A stretch of 64,000 bases of DNA from Epiperipatus broadwayi (lineage: Eukaryota; Onychophora; Udeonychophora; Euonychophora; Peripatidae): the NCBI GenBank assembly GCA_028023455.1, contig JAQFVV010006231.1:6832036-6896035 (forward strand), written 5' to 3'. Below are positions 22,636-34,536 of this stretch, in pieces. A program made the translations under genes and the position numbers. The notes under the pieces were generated by a model, which saw nothing but the letters and a program-made list of their open reading frames with translations, was not told the DNA's origin and did no database searches. Every line of letters begins with the position of its first letter. Position 1 is the first letter of the stretch.

Positions 22636-24339
22636 CTAGAAAATATAACAAAAATAAGATTGTGAATATATTTATGCACTACATATAAAAAAATTCAAAT
22701 AAAATCTCATTTCAATATTTGCATTCAACAATGTTTTTAAAATTATTAATAAAATATATTTAGACAATCCTAAGTAATCATGATTATCTATAATCAACAG
22801 TAATTGTACCATGCTTCAACAATTAGCAAATAAGATGAATCTTTTAAAAAAAAAAAAAACAGACCTGCAAAGTTTATTGCAGTGGTAAGATGGCAGGAAC
22901 TGAGCTCAGGCATTATCTCTATCATTTCTATTGGTTGGATTTCTTATAAACTCCTGTGCAATAATTCATTCAATTACTTTTTATTCTGCATGAGTTGATA
23001 CAGTGATAGATTGCCAAACCGGAACTTAAGGTTCACATATTGCAACAGATCTGATAGTAACTTCTATAAACTATTCACTTTTTCTTTATTTTAATGAAAA
23101 AAGTTTAATTCCCAATTATAAAGCCAGCATTTCTCAAAATCAAGCTGAATCAATCATGAATGTTGCTCTAATGATCCACATTAATAACATACAAAAATAT
23201 TTGATCACATTATGCCTAGACTAAATCCTAGGAATTATCAATAAAAAAAGATGAATGGTACTTCATATATTAAGATCACAAATTATGTTAAAATAGCAAA
23301 AAAAATCATAAAATACTAAGATTCCTTGAAAGATCATATTCATTAATTTCCACTTTATTTGGCATATAATGACATTTATTAGTCTGTCTGTCCTTTTCCA
23401 AGTGCCCGTAATACCGTTTCTCAAACATTATATCTCACGAAAATGCGTTAGAATTATTAATAAGGAACTAGAATCGTATAAAACACTTGAAAATATCTTA
23501 AAGAGTTCATTTAATCCCCCATTTTATATTTCTTTTTACAAGATCTAATATTAATTCCCACTCATGTAATTTTGCTAGCACAGATTATCTTGTTAGCTGT
23601 ACATAAATCTAAAGCATTAGAAAATAAGAATAAAGCAACAAAAAGAAAACACATTATACAACTACGTCAACTGCTTGTTCATTTTCTGTATTTCTTCTTT
23701 CATTTGAATTTGTAATTAACTATTGCTTATACTTTTTTGATTATCAAATAACTTTTGATAAAAAAACCTCACAAACATCTGCTTTGAAGTAATAATCCAT
23801 TTTATTTCTGCTTTACATACTTCTTACCTTTTTAAAATATAATTTCAAGCCCTTGCATTTTTAATGCATGAAATTATTTCTATGTACATTAAATTCCTGT
23901 TATAATTTTAGAATCGTATATTGATTTTTATCACATTACAAGAATGTGCTAACTTTTCACCTATTTTATTTCTTAACACTAATCTCTTACAAAGTTCTTC
24001 CCATCAAGTTCAGCAGTTTTCACCTATTTTATTTCCTAGACCTAATCTATATCTTACATATTTTCTTTTTTCTTTCTTATTTTATTTCTAAATCATGTTC
24101 AGCAATATATAATCATAAGAACTCTTCAAACAGCTTTTATCAAAATCAACTTATTATTGACAGAACTGCAACTTATAAAAAATTACCCTCTATCTTGAGT
24201 CAAAATATACATCCATTATATCTTTTTATCATCAAAACAATAAAATCATACATTCTCTTTTCATAATTTACCCACTTTATTTTAGATATCTACAGTATCA
24301 CATGATCAACATTTATTATATTTACATAAGCTATTAAAA
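22636..24339. other. NAP1L intron 1, left end, nothing recognised
   Basis: AT-rich sequence, with a two-copy imperfect repeat near 23955-24050 built on ttttcacctattttattt. It contains a 106-codon open frame that is hydrophobic low-complexity sequence and not convincing as a gene. Confidence 0.5.
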
Positions 24340-24590
24340 TAATCATAGTACCACAAAATGCAAGCCATAGTAATTAATGGATGCATGAAGGTTTGTGCAT
24401 AAAATCCCTATCTGCGCTTACTCATCCAATATCCCCAGACTCGCTTCTAGCCGGTGGCAGAGAGCGTTCTATCCAGATCTGAACCCAGTTAAGTATATCT
24501 ACATTTTGGTGTCCTTTGTTTTTTAAAAACCACTAAATAATCATCACATTGACCACTATTTCCAATGATTACACAAGCTGTTGTGATGTA
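24340..24590 (-). mobile_element. Retrozyme relic with dead hammerhead
   Basis: The minus strand matches the retrozyme 2 unit: the block atccattaattactatgg, gcataaaatccct on the plus strand, and the hammerhead 3' half GAGTC then tggggatattggat. The CTGACGA box has been lost (reads CTCTGCC), and GAAAC is GAAGC, so the ribozyme at 24425-24475 is inactive. The relic directly abuts the 3' end of the LINE. Confidence 0.6.
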
Positions 24591-25033
24591 CTGTAGCTTC
24601 TTCTTAAACGGAGTCAAGAATCTCTCAACAATTATACTCAGAGAAACCTGTTAGCCACTTTATTTTCCATTCCCCAGTCTAAGTTTTTCCATATTCTGCT
24701 CCATCCCATTTCCACAACATAATCTTTGTCAACTCTATAGCCTTTATATTTAAATCCCCCTTATCTTTTCCCAAACCCAGCATAAAAACCAATAATCCAC
24801 TTTCTGTATAATCACTTTTTTCATATTTATTCTTCCATAACTTCATTATATGTGCCCTTTCTGTTTTCAAGCATTTACATTCAATTAACAGATGCTTAAT
24901 ATTTTCTATTCTTCCTTACATAATTTACAGACTAAATCACCCATATTTTTCCACTTACATGTAATTCTCTTGTTGCTAAAGATCCCGTTTGAGCCTTAAA
25001 CAATAAACTACTTTCCTTACTATTATCATATAT
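24591..25033 (-). pseudogene. LINE ORF2, 3' end (zinc-knuckle region)
   Basis: The minus strand reads YDNSKESSLLFKAQTGSL, then CKLCKEE, and after a frameshift IENIKHLLIEC and LKTERAHIMKLW. This is the C-x2-C-x-H-x-C knuckle region that ends many LINE reverse transcriptases. It is the continuation of the LINE at 38870-42112, from which it is separated by the LTR retrotransposon. Removing that insertion and one copy of the 4-bp ATAT duplication brings ..CELI and YDNSKES.. back into one frame. Frameshifts and stops show the LINE itself is also dead. Confidence 0.7.
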
Positions 25034-26455
25034 CGAAACGGTAAATCTGTAGTATGTATGTAGCTTCACTGCCAGATGACATTATATATCTTTAAAGTAG
25101 GGTTTGAACCAGTTTATATGTTTATTTGGTCATCCAAGAATTTTAGGCATATGTATAACTTCCACCCTGTTTATTCAAAATGATTATGTTTAACCAGTTG
25201 TGTTATTATTTTAACTTAATTATATTTTCTTTCTAAGCTTGTAAATAATTTCACTTATATAATCGTGTATGTGCGTATAGGTATTACAGATACGAAAATT
25301 AATATGATTAATGTAAAGCTAAAGCAATGCCTGAAAGTTCTAGAAAGTAGTATTACAATTTTAAAATGTTAAAATGTCATTCCTATTTAATTATTTCAAC
25401 AGTTACAAGTTAACAAAATCAGATCCTTAAACTATTTCCAATTTAAAAAAAAAAAAATGTTTAAATAATGCTTTCTGGAACGTATTTGTTTACATCTTCC
25501 AATATTGCCAAATTTCAAGTATAGGGGAGTAAGAATTTTTGGCATGCGCAAAATGAGCTCAGATCACTCAATCATCTTGTGTTCAATTGTAGAGTGAAAA
25601 GAGAATGAATTCGGAGTAAAGCAAAAATTCGCCTTTCCTAATCTTAGATCGCCTCGTACTGCCTTTCCACCATGACATTGCCATTTGAGAACTGTTCTGT
25701 TTAAATGTGAAAGAACAACTGGAAAACGCCTACTATTATTTTGTTAATATTGTACCTTGCTGACTGTGCTTTCACGTCTAAACTTCATATACGTTATTCT
25801 AAATGGCCGCCATAATATCTAAAAGGTAATCCGTTTTGCCGAAAAATGATTTCTTAATATTCATTTCATTCCTAAATTCTAATTATATTCGTAATGCAAT
25901 CTTTTATTTATCTGGCAACTGACTATAAGCTCAGTTATTGTCATTGTTAAATTTATGATTTTCTCTCTAGAGTTTTAAAATCTCATTCTATAAAACACTA
26001 GCACAGAATTATGTATATTAAATCTATCATTAGCTTTTTAAGTTTCACGCTCTAGTTATCTTATTTTCATGCGGCAAACATTTTATATATGTATTTTATT
26101 GAATTAATTTTAATATGCTGGTGTTTCAATCTAGCGAAAATATATCATTTCGGCCATCATTTCGATATTTTTTGGAATATTTAAATAGTAAAATTTCTTA
26201 TAAAACGCCGTTCGCTCGATTGAATATTTTTAAATATATGCTTAATGGAGGATTGTTAAAACCGTCGTATTATGGGACATGATCAACCTTTTGTTGTTAA
26301 CGCTTTCGATTTAAATGTATTTTATGTTCTCTAAATAAATCTGATTATTAATCTATTTTAATCATTATTTATTGCTTTCACACCCATTGAGCGTTAACTT
26401 GCTTATAATATACTATCGTTTAAAAATACTTGGGGCTTGTTAAATAAGAAAAATA

Positions 26456-27303
26456 ATACTACTGGGTCTCGTTTTACGCGATAGATAGGTTCCTCAAAAA
26501 ACACGCGCAAAAATAGACGTAACTTACATTGAAAAGGGGGGTCTGTGATTTTTCAAAATTCGCGTAAAAGCAAAGCACCAACATAAAATTACTTTAAAAT
26601 TCGCGCAAAAAAAAAAAAATAAGGAAATAAAATGACTAATAAAAAATTTCAAATTTGAAAAAAAATGATAAAAGACAAACTTTTTTTAACTATAATATTT
26701 AATTTTATTCAAAATATATTTTTATGCATAATTTACAGTACAGTAATTTACATTTTTTTATACACGTTTTAATTATTATGATTTTCTGGTGACAACATAA
26801 TTAGAAATTAATCTTTGAGACAATTTTATTAATTGTTTACGAAGCTCGCGATATCCAGACATACAACCATTTAGCTCTCGTTGGAATTTAAGAGCACGTT
26901 AATGATTAGTGTCATTAATAAGAAAATAATAATTGATTACGTTTTTTAAAAAGCAAAAACAGAATGTGATTTAAAATGCAAAATTAACATGCACAATGTT
27001 TGAACAAATTTACATTACAATCTTGTAAAATTTAATGTGTGTATACATAAAATGTGGAAATCATGATTTTAATTTCATTATTGCATAAAATCTTACTATT
27101 ATAAAGCACTGAAAATATTGAAATTACTGAGATGAAAGTCAAATTCCAATAATGTGCTATTACTTTCAATATAACATAAGTGCGCGAAATTTATTATTTA
27201 AAGTAATAGCGCATTATCGGAGTTCGACTTCCGGTGAAACACGAATCGCGTAACTTCAAAACCGTGTTAATTAAATAAGTCAGCGTAAAAAGAGACCCAG
27301 GTA
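26456..27303. mobile_element. MITE in the 5' LTR
   Basis: The 3' LTR lacks this 848-bp segment and so gives the empty site (aaaaatatttccc, near 37564). The ends share ctgggtctcgttttacgc and, reverse-complemented, ctgggtctctttttacgc; the junction duplicates only TA. A TA target and short terminal inverted repeat suggest a Tc1/mariner-type MITE. It has several CGCG words and no reading frame. It inserted after the retrotransposon arrived. Confidence 0.7.
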
Positions 27304-27558
27304 TATTTCCCCTCTTCTATATTTGACATCCTAATTTGCTAAGGTTATATGTACATCGTTGAATGTGTTAATATTTTGTCACGGCGTTATGCATGATATT
27401 ATTACTTTAGTTAAGCCTAAGTTAATGCATTAAGTCATTTAAGACAAGCCATATTCGCGTTGCTTACTTATGATAGCATTTTCAAGAATTCGTATTTTGC
27501 TTTATATTTATTCCTCCGGAATTTCCCGGATTTTCTTCATGTAACTTGTCTAAGAATG

Positions 27559-27841
27559 AGATTTAGTAGCACCGACTTCAGGACAAACGTTAGGTTGTTG
27601 AGGTTCTGCATGTGAAACGTCATCAAATCACAATCATGAAAACCTTACCAATCGTCTCTTCAAGTACCGCCTTGTTATAAATACAAGCGGACTCATATGA
27701 TAAAGCCTTTCAGTCCAAAGATGGACATAAACTCCACTTTTAACGCTATCATTGTAGTCAGCACTGCGAGTTCTTTTTTGGGTAGTTCCCATATTATCTA
27801 TAAGACGTGGCGCAGTGATGTTTGTAAAGCAAACACTTAAT
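27559..27841 (+). pseudogene. 94-codon LTR reading frame, 5' copy (one stop)
   Basis: This is the counterpart of the intact frame at 37788-38072 in the 3' LTR. It starts MRFSSTDFRTNVRLLRFCM, where a TGA stop follows, and then continues in the same frame through YKYKRTHMIKPFSPK and AIIVVSTASSFLGSSHIIYK. Function unknown. Confidence 0.35.
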
Positions 27842-28663
27842 AATTAATAGAATATCTGTAGGATTGTCACAGTAAAGCTTATTTAAGCTAATCCATTCCT
27901 CATTTATACAGGCCCCAATGCGCTCATGAACGGTAAGTTGTTTAACGGTCATGTCAAGAATAAACCTCTCTTTGGGAGGTGAATTTATAGATGTCTTTTA
28001 TCATTACTTAAAGTAATGGATCATAGTGTTAATAACATTAATCTATTGTTATTTGTAGCTCATCAGCATACTAAATCAGTTGCCTATATGCAAAGTATTA
28101 ACCGCATAAAATCTGTGCTATGACTCTGATGTAAATTAAAATTGTTTATGTTCATTAAATTATTATGTTGATAATTAATCATGTGTGTGTGTCTTACTGA
28201 ATCTCACTTGTTCCTTATAATTATATTAATATTTAAAAGTTATAATTGATTACTTTAAATGGACATTTATCCTTGGGTTGTTCTGTTCTTGCTCATTCTG
28301 GATGGATACTGTATTATAATTTTCATATTTCTTTCGTAATGCTAGCTGTTTGCGATTCATTTAAATTTGTAGATATTTCTTATATTTAAGATATCTGACT
28401 GAGCCAAGTTTTGATATTCTTTATTTACATTAATTACCCTGTAGATCTCATGTTTCCCCACTATGTTGCGGGATTGAAATGAATAAAATTTCATCTGTTA
28501 TCATCTGAAGTGTTGTTTCATAATGTTATAGTTTTAAAGAATAGCAAATAGGGCAGAATCCATGATTGCTCCTGACCTGGGTATCTGGGACATGAGTGGA
28601 TTTAGGGTACTTTTGCTTAGATTCTAAACCTTGTTAAATGAATATACAATTCTGACAAGTACA

Positions 28664-29127
28664 GGATCCCCCCCCCCCCCGGCTTTGATTAATTAAATCC
28701 CACACATCCTGTAGAGTGCTTATGTTTTTGGCGGCTTAATCATTGGGGCTTCGATGTGTTAAATCCTACATCCTGCAGAGAGTGATATGAGGCAAAAGGC
28801 CTCGAAAGCGCTTAGCGTGTAAAAATTTCTGTGTATCTTTATAGCTTCTCATTCAAGTGTGTCATACGCTTTGTTAACTTTGTATATTAAATTATCGAAT
28901 GAGAAGTCTTAAAATCTTTAATATTTTAAAAAAAGTTATGTAATTAATAACGCTTAACCAGAATGATTTTAACGTATTAAAATGCCATTTTTTTAGTTTC
29001 TTATATTTAAATGTCTCCAAGATTATCTAAATGTTGGTTCATTAATAAATTTTGTTGGTTAAATACCGTAAGCTATATGAGTAAAACAGTATTTTTAGTC
29101 AAAATAATTATTTAAAAAAATGATTGT
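28664..29127. other. Internal non-coding region after the 5' LTR
   Basis: It starts with ggatc and a run of about 14 C (28668-28681). Two diverged copies of a taaatcc..acatcctg..agagtg word lie at about 28695 and 28760. No tRNA-complementary primer site recognised. Confidence 0.4.
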
Positions 29128-30235
29128 TAATATTGTAACGGGATGGGGTGGTGGTTGAGTGAAGGTGATAAACTGGGTGATGGGAAACCATCATCACTCC
29201 CTGTCCATTTAAAATCAAATATCAATAATTTGAAAATATTATCTATAATTAAGATTTAAAGATATTTAATAATAAAATGAGATTAGAGAATCTCTGAACA
29301 TTGAGAGATCAGAAACTAACTCAGAAGAGCAGCTAAAAAAACTATACATCAATCATATATCAACCAGCATTATAATTTAAAAAATAAGTACAATAAATCA
29401 AGTCAATCTTGTGACTGGATTGGAAATGGGTCTTCTGTAGACCAGGCAAACTTCTGAGCCTTTTCCAGCTTGGGCAATTATCTAAACATAACTTGGATGC
29501 ACCAGCTTAGTGCCCATCCATTAAAATACACAAGAAAATCTAAACAACAATGCTAGGACATTAAAACATGCTGATCATCATCAATACTCAGACCACTTGC
29601 ATTGGCCAATTATAAACTTAACTCCTAATAAGGCTAAACTAAAATAAAAGATAATAGTGCATGGACTTTAAAGAGTATCCTCTTTTGTGCCAACCAGGAT
29701 GATGATTGATCATCACTGGATGCCCAAGAGCACTAAATACACGTCCCCATTTATTCGTGTCCGAATCTAGCTCAGGAACACAAGCTCTATTACTGTATGT
29801 GACCAAGAGATGATAAAAACAACTTTTAACAATTAAATACAAGTTTATTATTAACAAAAAAAAAAATGATTAAGGTCTTATAAAGGGTCTGATTTTGAAA
29901 GATATACAATAATAAAAGTCATTACACTAATTTACAAGATTACTACAAAATTCAAGTTATTACATCAATTGCATTATTTCTTAATTAGTTTCTATAAACG
30001 CATATATATATATCCGTACACAGACATGCGTTTTATAATATACAAGGAATTCATTTCAATTTACATAAAATTAATTTAAAAAAAATGATTAAACTTTACA
30101 TGTATATGCGCATTTAATATACAATTAATATAAAAAAAATATTTAATCAAAAAAAAAATTAAAATTTTACATATATTAGTGTGCGTGTAATATACGCACA
30201 CTGACTTTTATCTATTTCAACTCGTTACAATAATA
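29128..30235. mobile_element. Solo LTR of a second family, 5-bp TSD
   Basis: A 1098-bp segment begins TTGTAACGGG (29133) and ends CTCGTTACAA (30230), giving terminal inverted words TTGTAAC/GTTACAA, and is flanked by taata on both sides (29128-29132, 30231-30235). A perfect 9-bp hairpin agtgtgcgt/acgcacact with a 7-base loop lies near the right end (30178-30202). A single terminal repeat with a 5-bp duplication and no interior fits a recombined LTR retrotransposon. Confidence 0.6.
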
Positions 30236-32980
30236 TTATATTTTTTCATAATTAATTCATTTGGAAAACACATAAATTTCACACTTATACGTGTGTATCA
30301 ATATTTAAAAAAAATCAGTTTAACAAATTCTGTTATAGCTTTCTTTTATTCTTTTACAAAAAATATAGTCAATTTTCCAGGTTAGAAAGCTTTTATTAGG
30401 GTACCTCTTAACGAATTATCAATATCTTCAAATTTAAAAATGTCCATCAAATAAATTATTGAAAAACAACTCACTTTTGTATGCAAGTTTATCTGTGCTT
30501 CTCTTCGCATATGTAGACACAGCAGCATACGTATAACTACTTCTTTATTAAGCTGCTCTCTTGAGCAAGCTGTTTTTTTGGTCATTCCAGGAAATTGTCA
30601 TCATCAGGTAAAAGTACATAATTAAGGTGTGGTTGGATTTTTCCTTTCTGTAGTCAGTTCCACTTATACTTGGATTTTGTAAACTTCAGGTCAGCAAGCT
30701 GTTTTCCAGAACACTTTTAAGGCTATGAATTACAAAGAATCTTGACCCATTTCCTCCATGTAAATTCAAACTCCTCCAGTGAAATGTAGAGCAGCGACTT
30801 CCCTGCATTCTTAAATCCTCATGGCAGTTCTCTTGATAATTATACTAGCCATCGTTGCAGCTAGTTTACTATGGTTATTTTCTGCTACAGTTACCAACTC
30901 TTCACAAAATACTTGAGCCAACTTTATAGCTAGCTCTTCTGCTAACTCTTATAAAACTGCAAGCCAAACTGTTCTCTTTAAAATCACTCTCCAGACTGAC
31001 TGATATTTTTTATCAGCCCCTTTTATAAAATCATCTGAGGTGTTATAACAACACCTTGATTAAAAACAGAATTTTATTTTTATCTCTCTAATCCCTTGGA
31101 ATCTATATACATGTTTTTACTTAGGGGATTTTTAATAGATAAAAAAATTGTTTAATTAATTAAAAAATTCCCAAAATAAGTATGGGTTTTTTACTACTAC
31201 TACTACTACTACTACATCATCATCATCATAATAATAATACAATATTTACATTTATTCAGACCTTTTAAAAGTTTAATTTATAAAACTATTTTAAATCAGA
31301 GTTATTATTTAATTATTTCTATTTCAGTAAATGTAGAAAATATCTACTATAATTTTTGTCTGTGTTTATTCCTACTTTTCCTTTACTTTATATATATATA
31401 TATATGCACATACACTATATTAGTGTATGCTATGTAAGCCAACTGGTTACAATATATATATATAAATTAATTATGTGTATCTTATACTATCTCAGTATAT
31501 ATATATTATACATTTGTTAATATGCGTTGGGACAATGAGAAAGAAAATTAAAGGTTAGAAAAGTAGTAAGAGTAGTTTGAAGCAGAGATGAAGGAAATAA
31601 TTTTTTCTTTGTCAAAATTAAGTAATGTATTTCTCAGTTTTGATAATTAGAAGTATCCAATATCGATATCATGTTAAAAAATTTTTAATGTAAAAAATAT
31701 TGCTTGCTAGCAGATATTTTAAATGTTAGTTTCCTGTTATTAGTAGCCTCAAAACAGGTAAAGACCTTCAAAATGGGAATTGTATGTCAAGCGGTCCGAT
31801 GCAGTGGACATTACGCTTCAATGACATTAATTCCTAGAGTAACCTCGAAGCAGATGAAGACCCTTTATGTAACACCAAGCAGCCAGATGCAGTTGGCAAA
31901 ACGCTTTCATGGTTTACATGTTCTTATGCTAGCAAAAGTGAACATTGATATCGATAAATAAAGGTTATTGGAAAGAATATTAATTTTGACATTTTTCTGA
32001 TAGCCTCGCGCTTCTTGGAAATGATATAGATAATCGAGTTAAATTCCTATTTCAAACTTAGGTTAGTCACGCATTGTCAGTTTGTAGTAAATAATAATTT
32101 TTCATGAAGTAAATTGTTTTATTCCAAGTTATGTCAATCCGTGTTATATAAATTGCATACTTGTATGGTGATAATATTTTCATGGCTTGATTTTACTAAA
32201 ATATAACATAAATCACCTTAAACCCTATTTTATGTATACATAAATTTTGTTTATGTGAGGTAAATTTTATAATTGTTGCAGATTATTGCAAAGGGATAGA
32301 TATAAGGATGTATTGTGCTAATTTTAAAATAGCGTTGAAAGTAAAAATATATATTTATTTAGTATAATAATTGTGAATCATTTGATCAATGCGAAAGGAA
32401 ATTTGGTATCCATTTCTGTGAGCACAGATGGCCAAAATGTTATAAGTTTGTTAATCTTGCCATGTTGGCATGGCACCTTATATTTATACATTTATAAATT
32501 TTGCCGACCGGTGATTTCATGTGATAGCATAACTTATACTGAATGAGATTCAAATGCGAGTAAATGTTTTAAAGTGAAAAAATCATACTTTGCTTTAGCT
32601 TACTGTTATACTTTGTATTATCAATTTACTAATAAAAATTTAGTCAATTCCAGGTGCAAAGAGAACAGATGAAAAAGTGACAAAAGAAATGAAGGTACGG
32701 TAATTTTCTTTTATATGTATTTTTTGTTTTTGTTTGTTTTGATGTAGAATTTATAGCTGCTTCTCTACATAATATAGCTTAAATGATATAGGCAGATTCA
32801 AGTAATGGAGAAGATTAAGCATAAATAATGAAGTGGTTAGGCATCATATAAGCTAGGCAGGGCAGAAACAAAGTAGGAAGGTATGGTAAAAAAATGGTAG
32901 TATGGGGGCGATTGAGGAAAAGGGATAGGCGAATAACCCATACCAAATAATAAGGTTATAGAATTAGCACTCTCAACAAA
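30236..32980. other. Interior of the LTR element, no recognised genes
   Basis: It includes a trinucleotide microsatellite (31195-31240) and, at about 31735-31925, two diverged 95-bp units that each begin gtarcctcraarcagrtraag and continue to a word like gatgcagt. An 85-codon open frame runs over these units, but its two halves are just the repeat translated twice. Nothing else recognised. Confidence 0.4.
31195..31240 (+). repeat. Compound trinucleotide microsatellite
   Basis: (tac)n followed by (atc)n and (ata)n. Confidence 0.95.
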
Positions 32981-33347
32981 ATGAACAATAATAACTATCA
33001 GCTATTCATGATGATGCAGTCTATTAAAGAAACAAGCTGAAGAACAAAAGATGATGCAGGGTCTATTAAAGGAAATACAACAGGATATTAAAGAAAGAAA
33101 ACAGAAGATGGAAGAATAGATAGAGCAGACTCATGGAGAATATCCACAACAGGATGTGATAAAGCACAAGGATCAGTTAGGACATCCAAAGTAGCCCAGG
33201 AAGAAATTAATGATCAACTTTACGAGCTAGATGATAACGCTAAATATGAATATGAAACATGTAAAAAGGAAATTAAGGACACACTCGGAGAAACCCAGAC
33301 AAAAATACAACTGGACTTTAAAGACTCTTATGACACAAAAATGTGAA
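32981..33347 (+). pseudogene. gag-like coiled-coil remnant
   Basis: Starting at ATG 32981 and reading across frameshifts, the plus strand encodes MNNNNYQLFMMMQSIKE, EEQKMMQGLLKEIQQDIKER and later DQLYELDDNAKYEYETCKKE with KDTLGETQTKIQLDFKDSYD. Long Gln/Glu/Lys-rich heptad-like helices of this kind open the gag proteins of many arthropod Gypsy elements. The capsid and zinc-knuckle parts are missing. Sequence of a different character takes over at about 33345. Confidence 0.5.
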
Positions 33348-34170
33348 ACCAATTTAAACTATCAGGAAAATGTGATTAAAGAAATTGATAGAAATGCTAT
33401 TAATGTTGAAACATTACCTATGGATATAACTTTGTATGATGAAAATATTTCTACTCAGGATTCACTTTTATCTGATGATAACCTTGACTCCAGTTGTTTT
33501 TCAAAGGCAATCGAAACAAACAGGATGAAATCATCTAAACTATATGTTCTAACAGAAGTCCTAAGAGATTGTTTATTAGAATATCAATCTAGAAATTTTG
33601 AAAAGTTTATAGATCTACTCTATAATCCAGATAATCAGTCAAATTATGAAACTTTGATTGATATCTCCATCAATAAATAGGTTACAGTGGGTCAGATTTA
33701 TCAAGAAACAAATACCCTTGGTCCTAACACAGTACTTGATGAAAACCAAATTCAGCCATTTGTTTTGAATCCTTTCAGCAATGGTAAATCAGAAAGGTAT
33801 TTAGATTCTGCAATGGATTTGCATGAAGATTTGTCAATTAATGAAGAGACAGCCTAAATTTTGTGTTAAAAATAGAATTGCTGAAAAAGGGATAGTGATA
33901 GAATTAGTTTTCATGTTGAAGACTAAGTTTAAAGATAGTTCTAATGATATTCCGTATTTTAATAATGCTTTGTTAAATGAATTTTGTAAAAATGTATTGA
34001 CTGATAAGCAGTTTGATAAAAGTAATTGTAAAGTTCAAGCATTAGATAACAGGAATGAAGAGCTACCTTTTCACAAAAGTGATTCTCTTTTAATAGATAA
34101 AATTGAATTGGGTGCTTTTTTATCTGAACGTGCTTCGAAATCTTTGGAAGATCCTAATAAAAGTCTTTAA
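33348..34170 (+). pseudogene. Captured coding-like sequence, first part
   Basis: The frame of 33231-33680 (after its gag-overlapping start) and then 33823-34170 encode Ser/Asn/Asp-rich, probably disordered protein, for example LPMDITLYDENISTQDSLL and VLTEVLRDCLLEYQSRNFEK, then FNNALLNEFCKNVLTDKQFD. It resembles no gag, protease or pol domain known to me. It lies where those domains should be, between the gag remnant and the integrase tail. Several stops and frameshifts break it. It may be a host cDNA fragment picked up by the retrotransposon. MDIT at 33420-33431 is one of several MELT-like words in the insert. Confidence 0.45.
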
Positions 34171-34536
34171 ATAAAAATATAATGTTTGAAAAACACATGA
34201 CTGTTTATCAAAACGAACATTTTCTGAAAAGCAATGTATAGTTTGTGGAAAAAAAACTCATGCCAAATTATAATTTTTCTTTTACTGCTCAGAATTCTAA
34301 GGAAAGGGTATAATAAGTTAAATACCATAACAGGTGATATAGAAATGGCCACTTTTTAAAATGATTTTATTACAGTTGATAAGAACATAAATATTTCGAC
34401 AACTAATCATATGGAAAAGACAACTTGTGTAAATAATATTAGTAAAATTGGCAAGAAATGTCTGCCAAAAACTTTCATCTCTGATAAAGAAAATGACATG
34501 GTTCTTTCAAACACTGTTAACATTCAACATTGTTAA
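34171..34536 (+). pseudogene. Captured coding-like sequence, middle part with stops
   Basis: In the same frame as the long downstream frame, this part reads TITGDIEMATF, stop, NDFITVDKNINISTTNHMEK and TTCVNNISKIGKK, then a stop at about 34536. The frame is otherwise open, so it was once one protein with the frame at 34537-35565. MEMA (34345) and MEKT (34411) are MELT-like words. Confidence 0.4.

Larger units (their letters stand above)
25034..28663 (+). repeat. 5' LTR (interrupted by a MITE)
   Basis: About 2.78 kb after removing the MITE at 26456-27303. It aligns along its whole length with 36175-38869, with scattered substitutions and small indels. It starts cgaaacggtaaat against tgaagcggtaaat in the 3' copy and ends gtaca. 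A third partial copy of the LTR end is at 62900-63081. The long length is unusual but not unknown for Gypsy-like elements. Confidence 0.75.

Noticed and set aside
23946-24266. 106-codon open frame on the plus strand
   Set aside because: It translates a low-complexity Phe/Leu/Ile/Tyr-rich repeat with no family resemblance, inside the large NAP1L intron; typical of random AT-rich sequence.
31704-31961. 85-codon open frame
   Set aside because: It runs across two diverged copies of a 95-bp repeat in the retrotransposon interior and resembles no protein.
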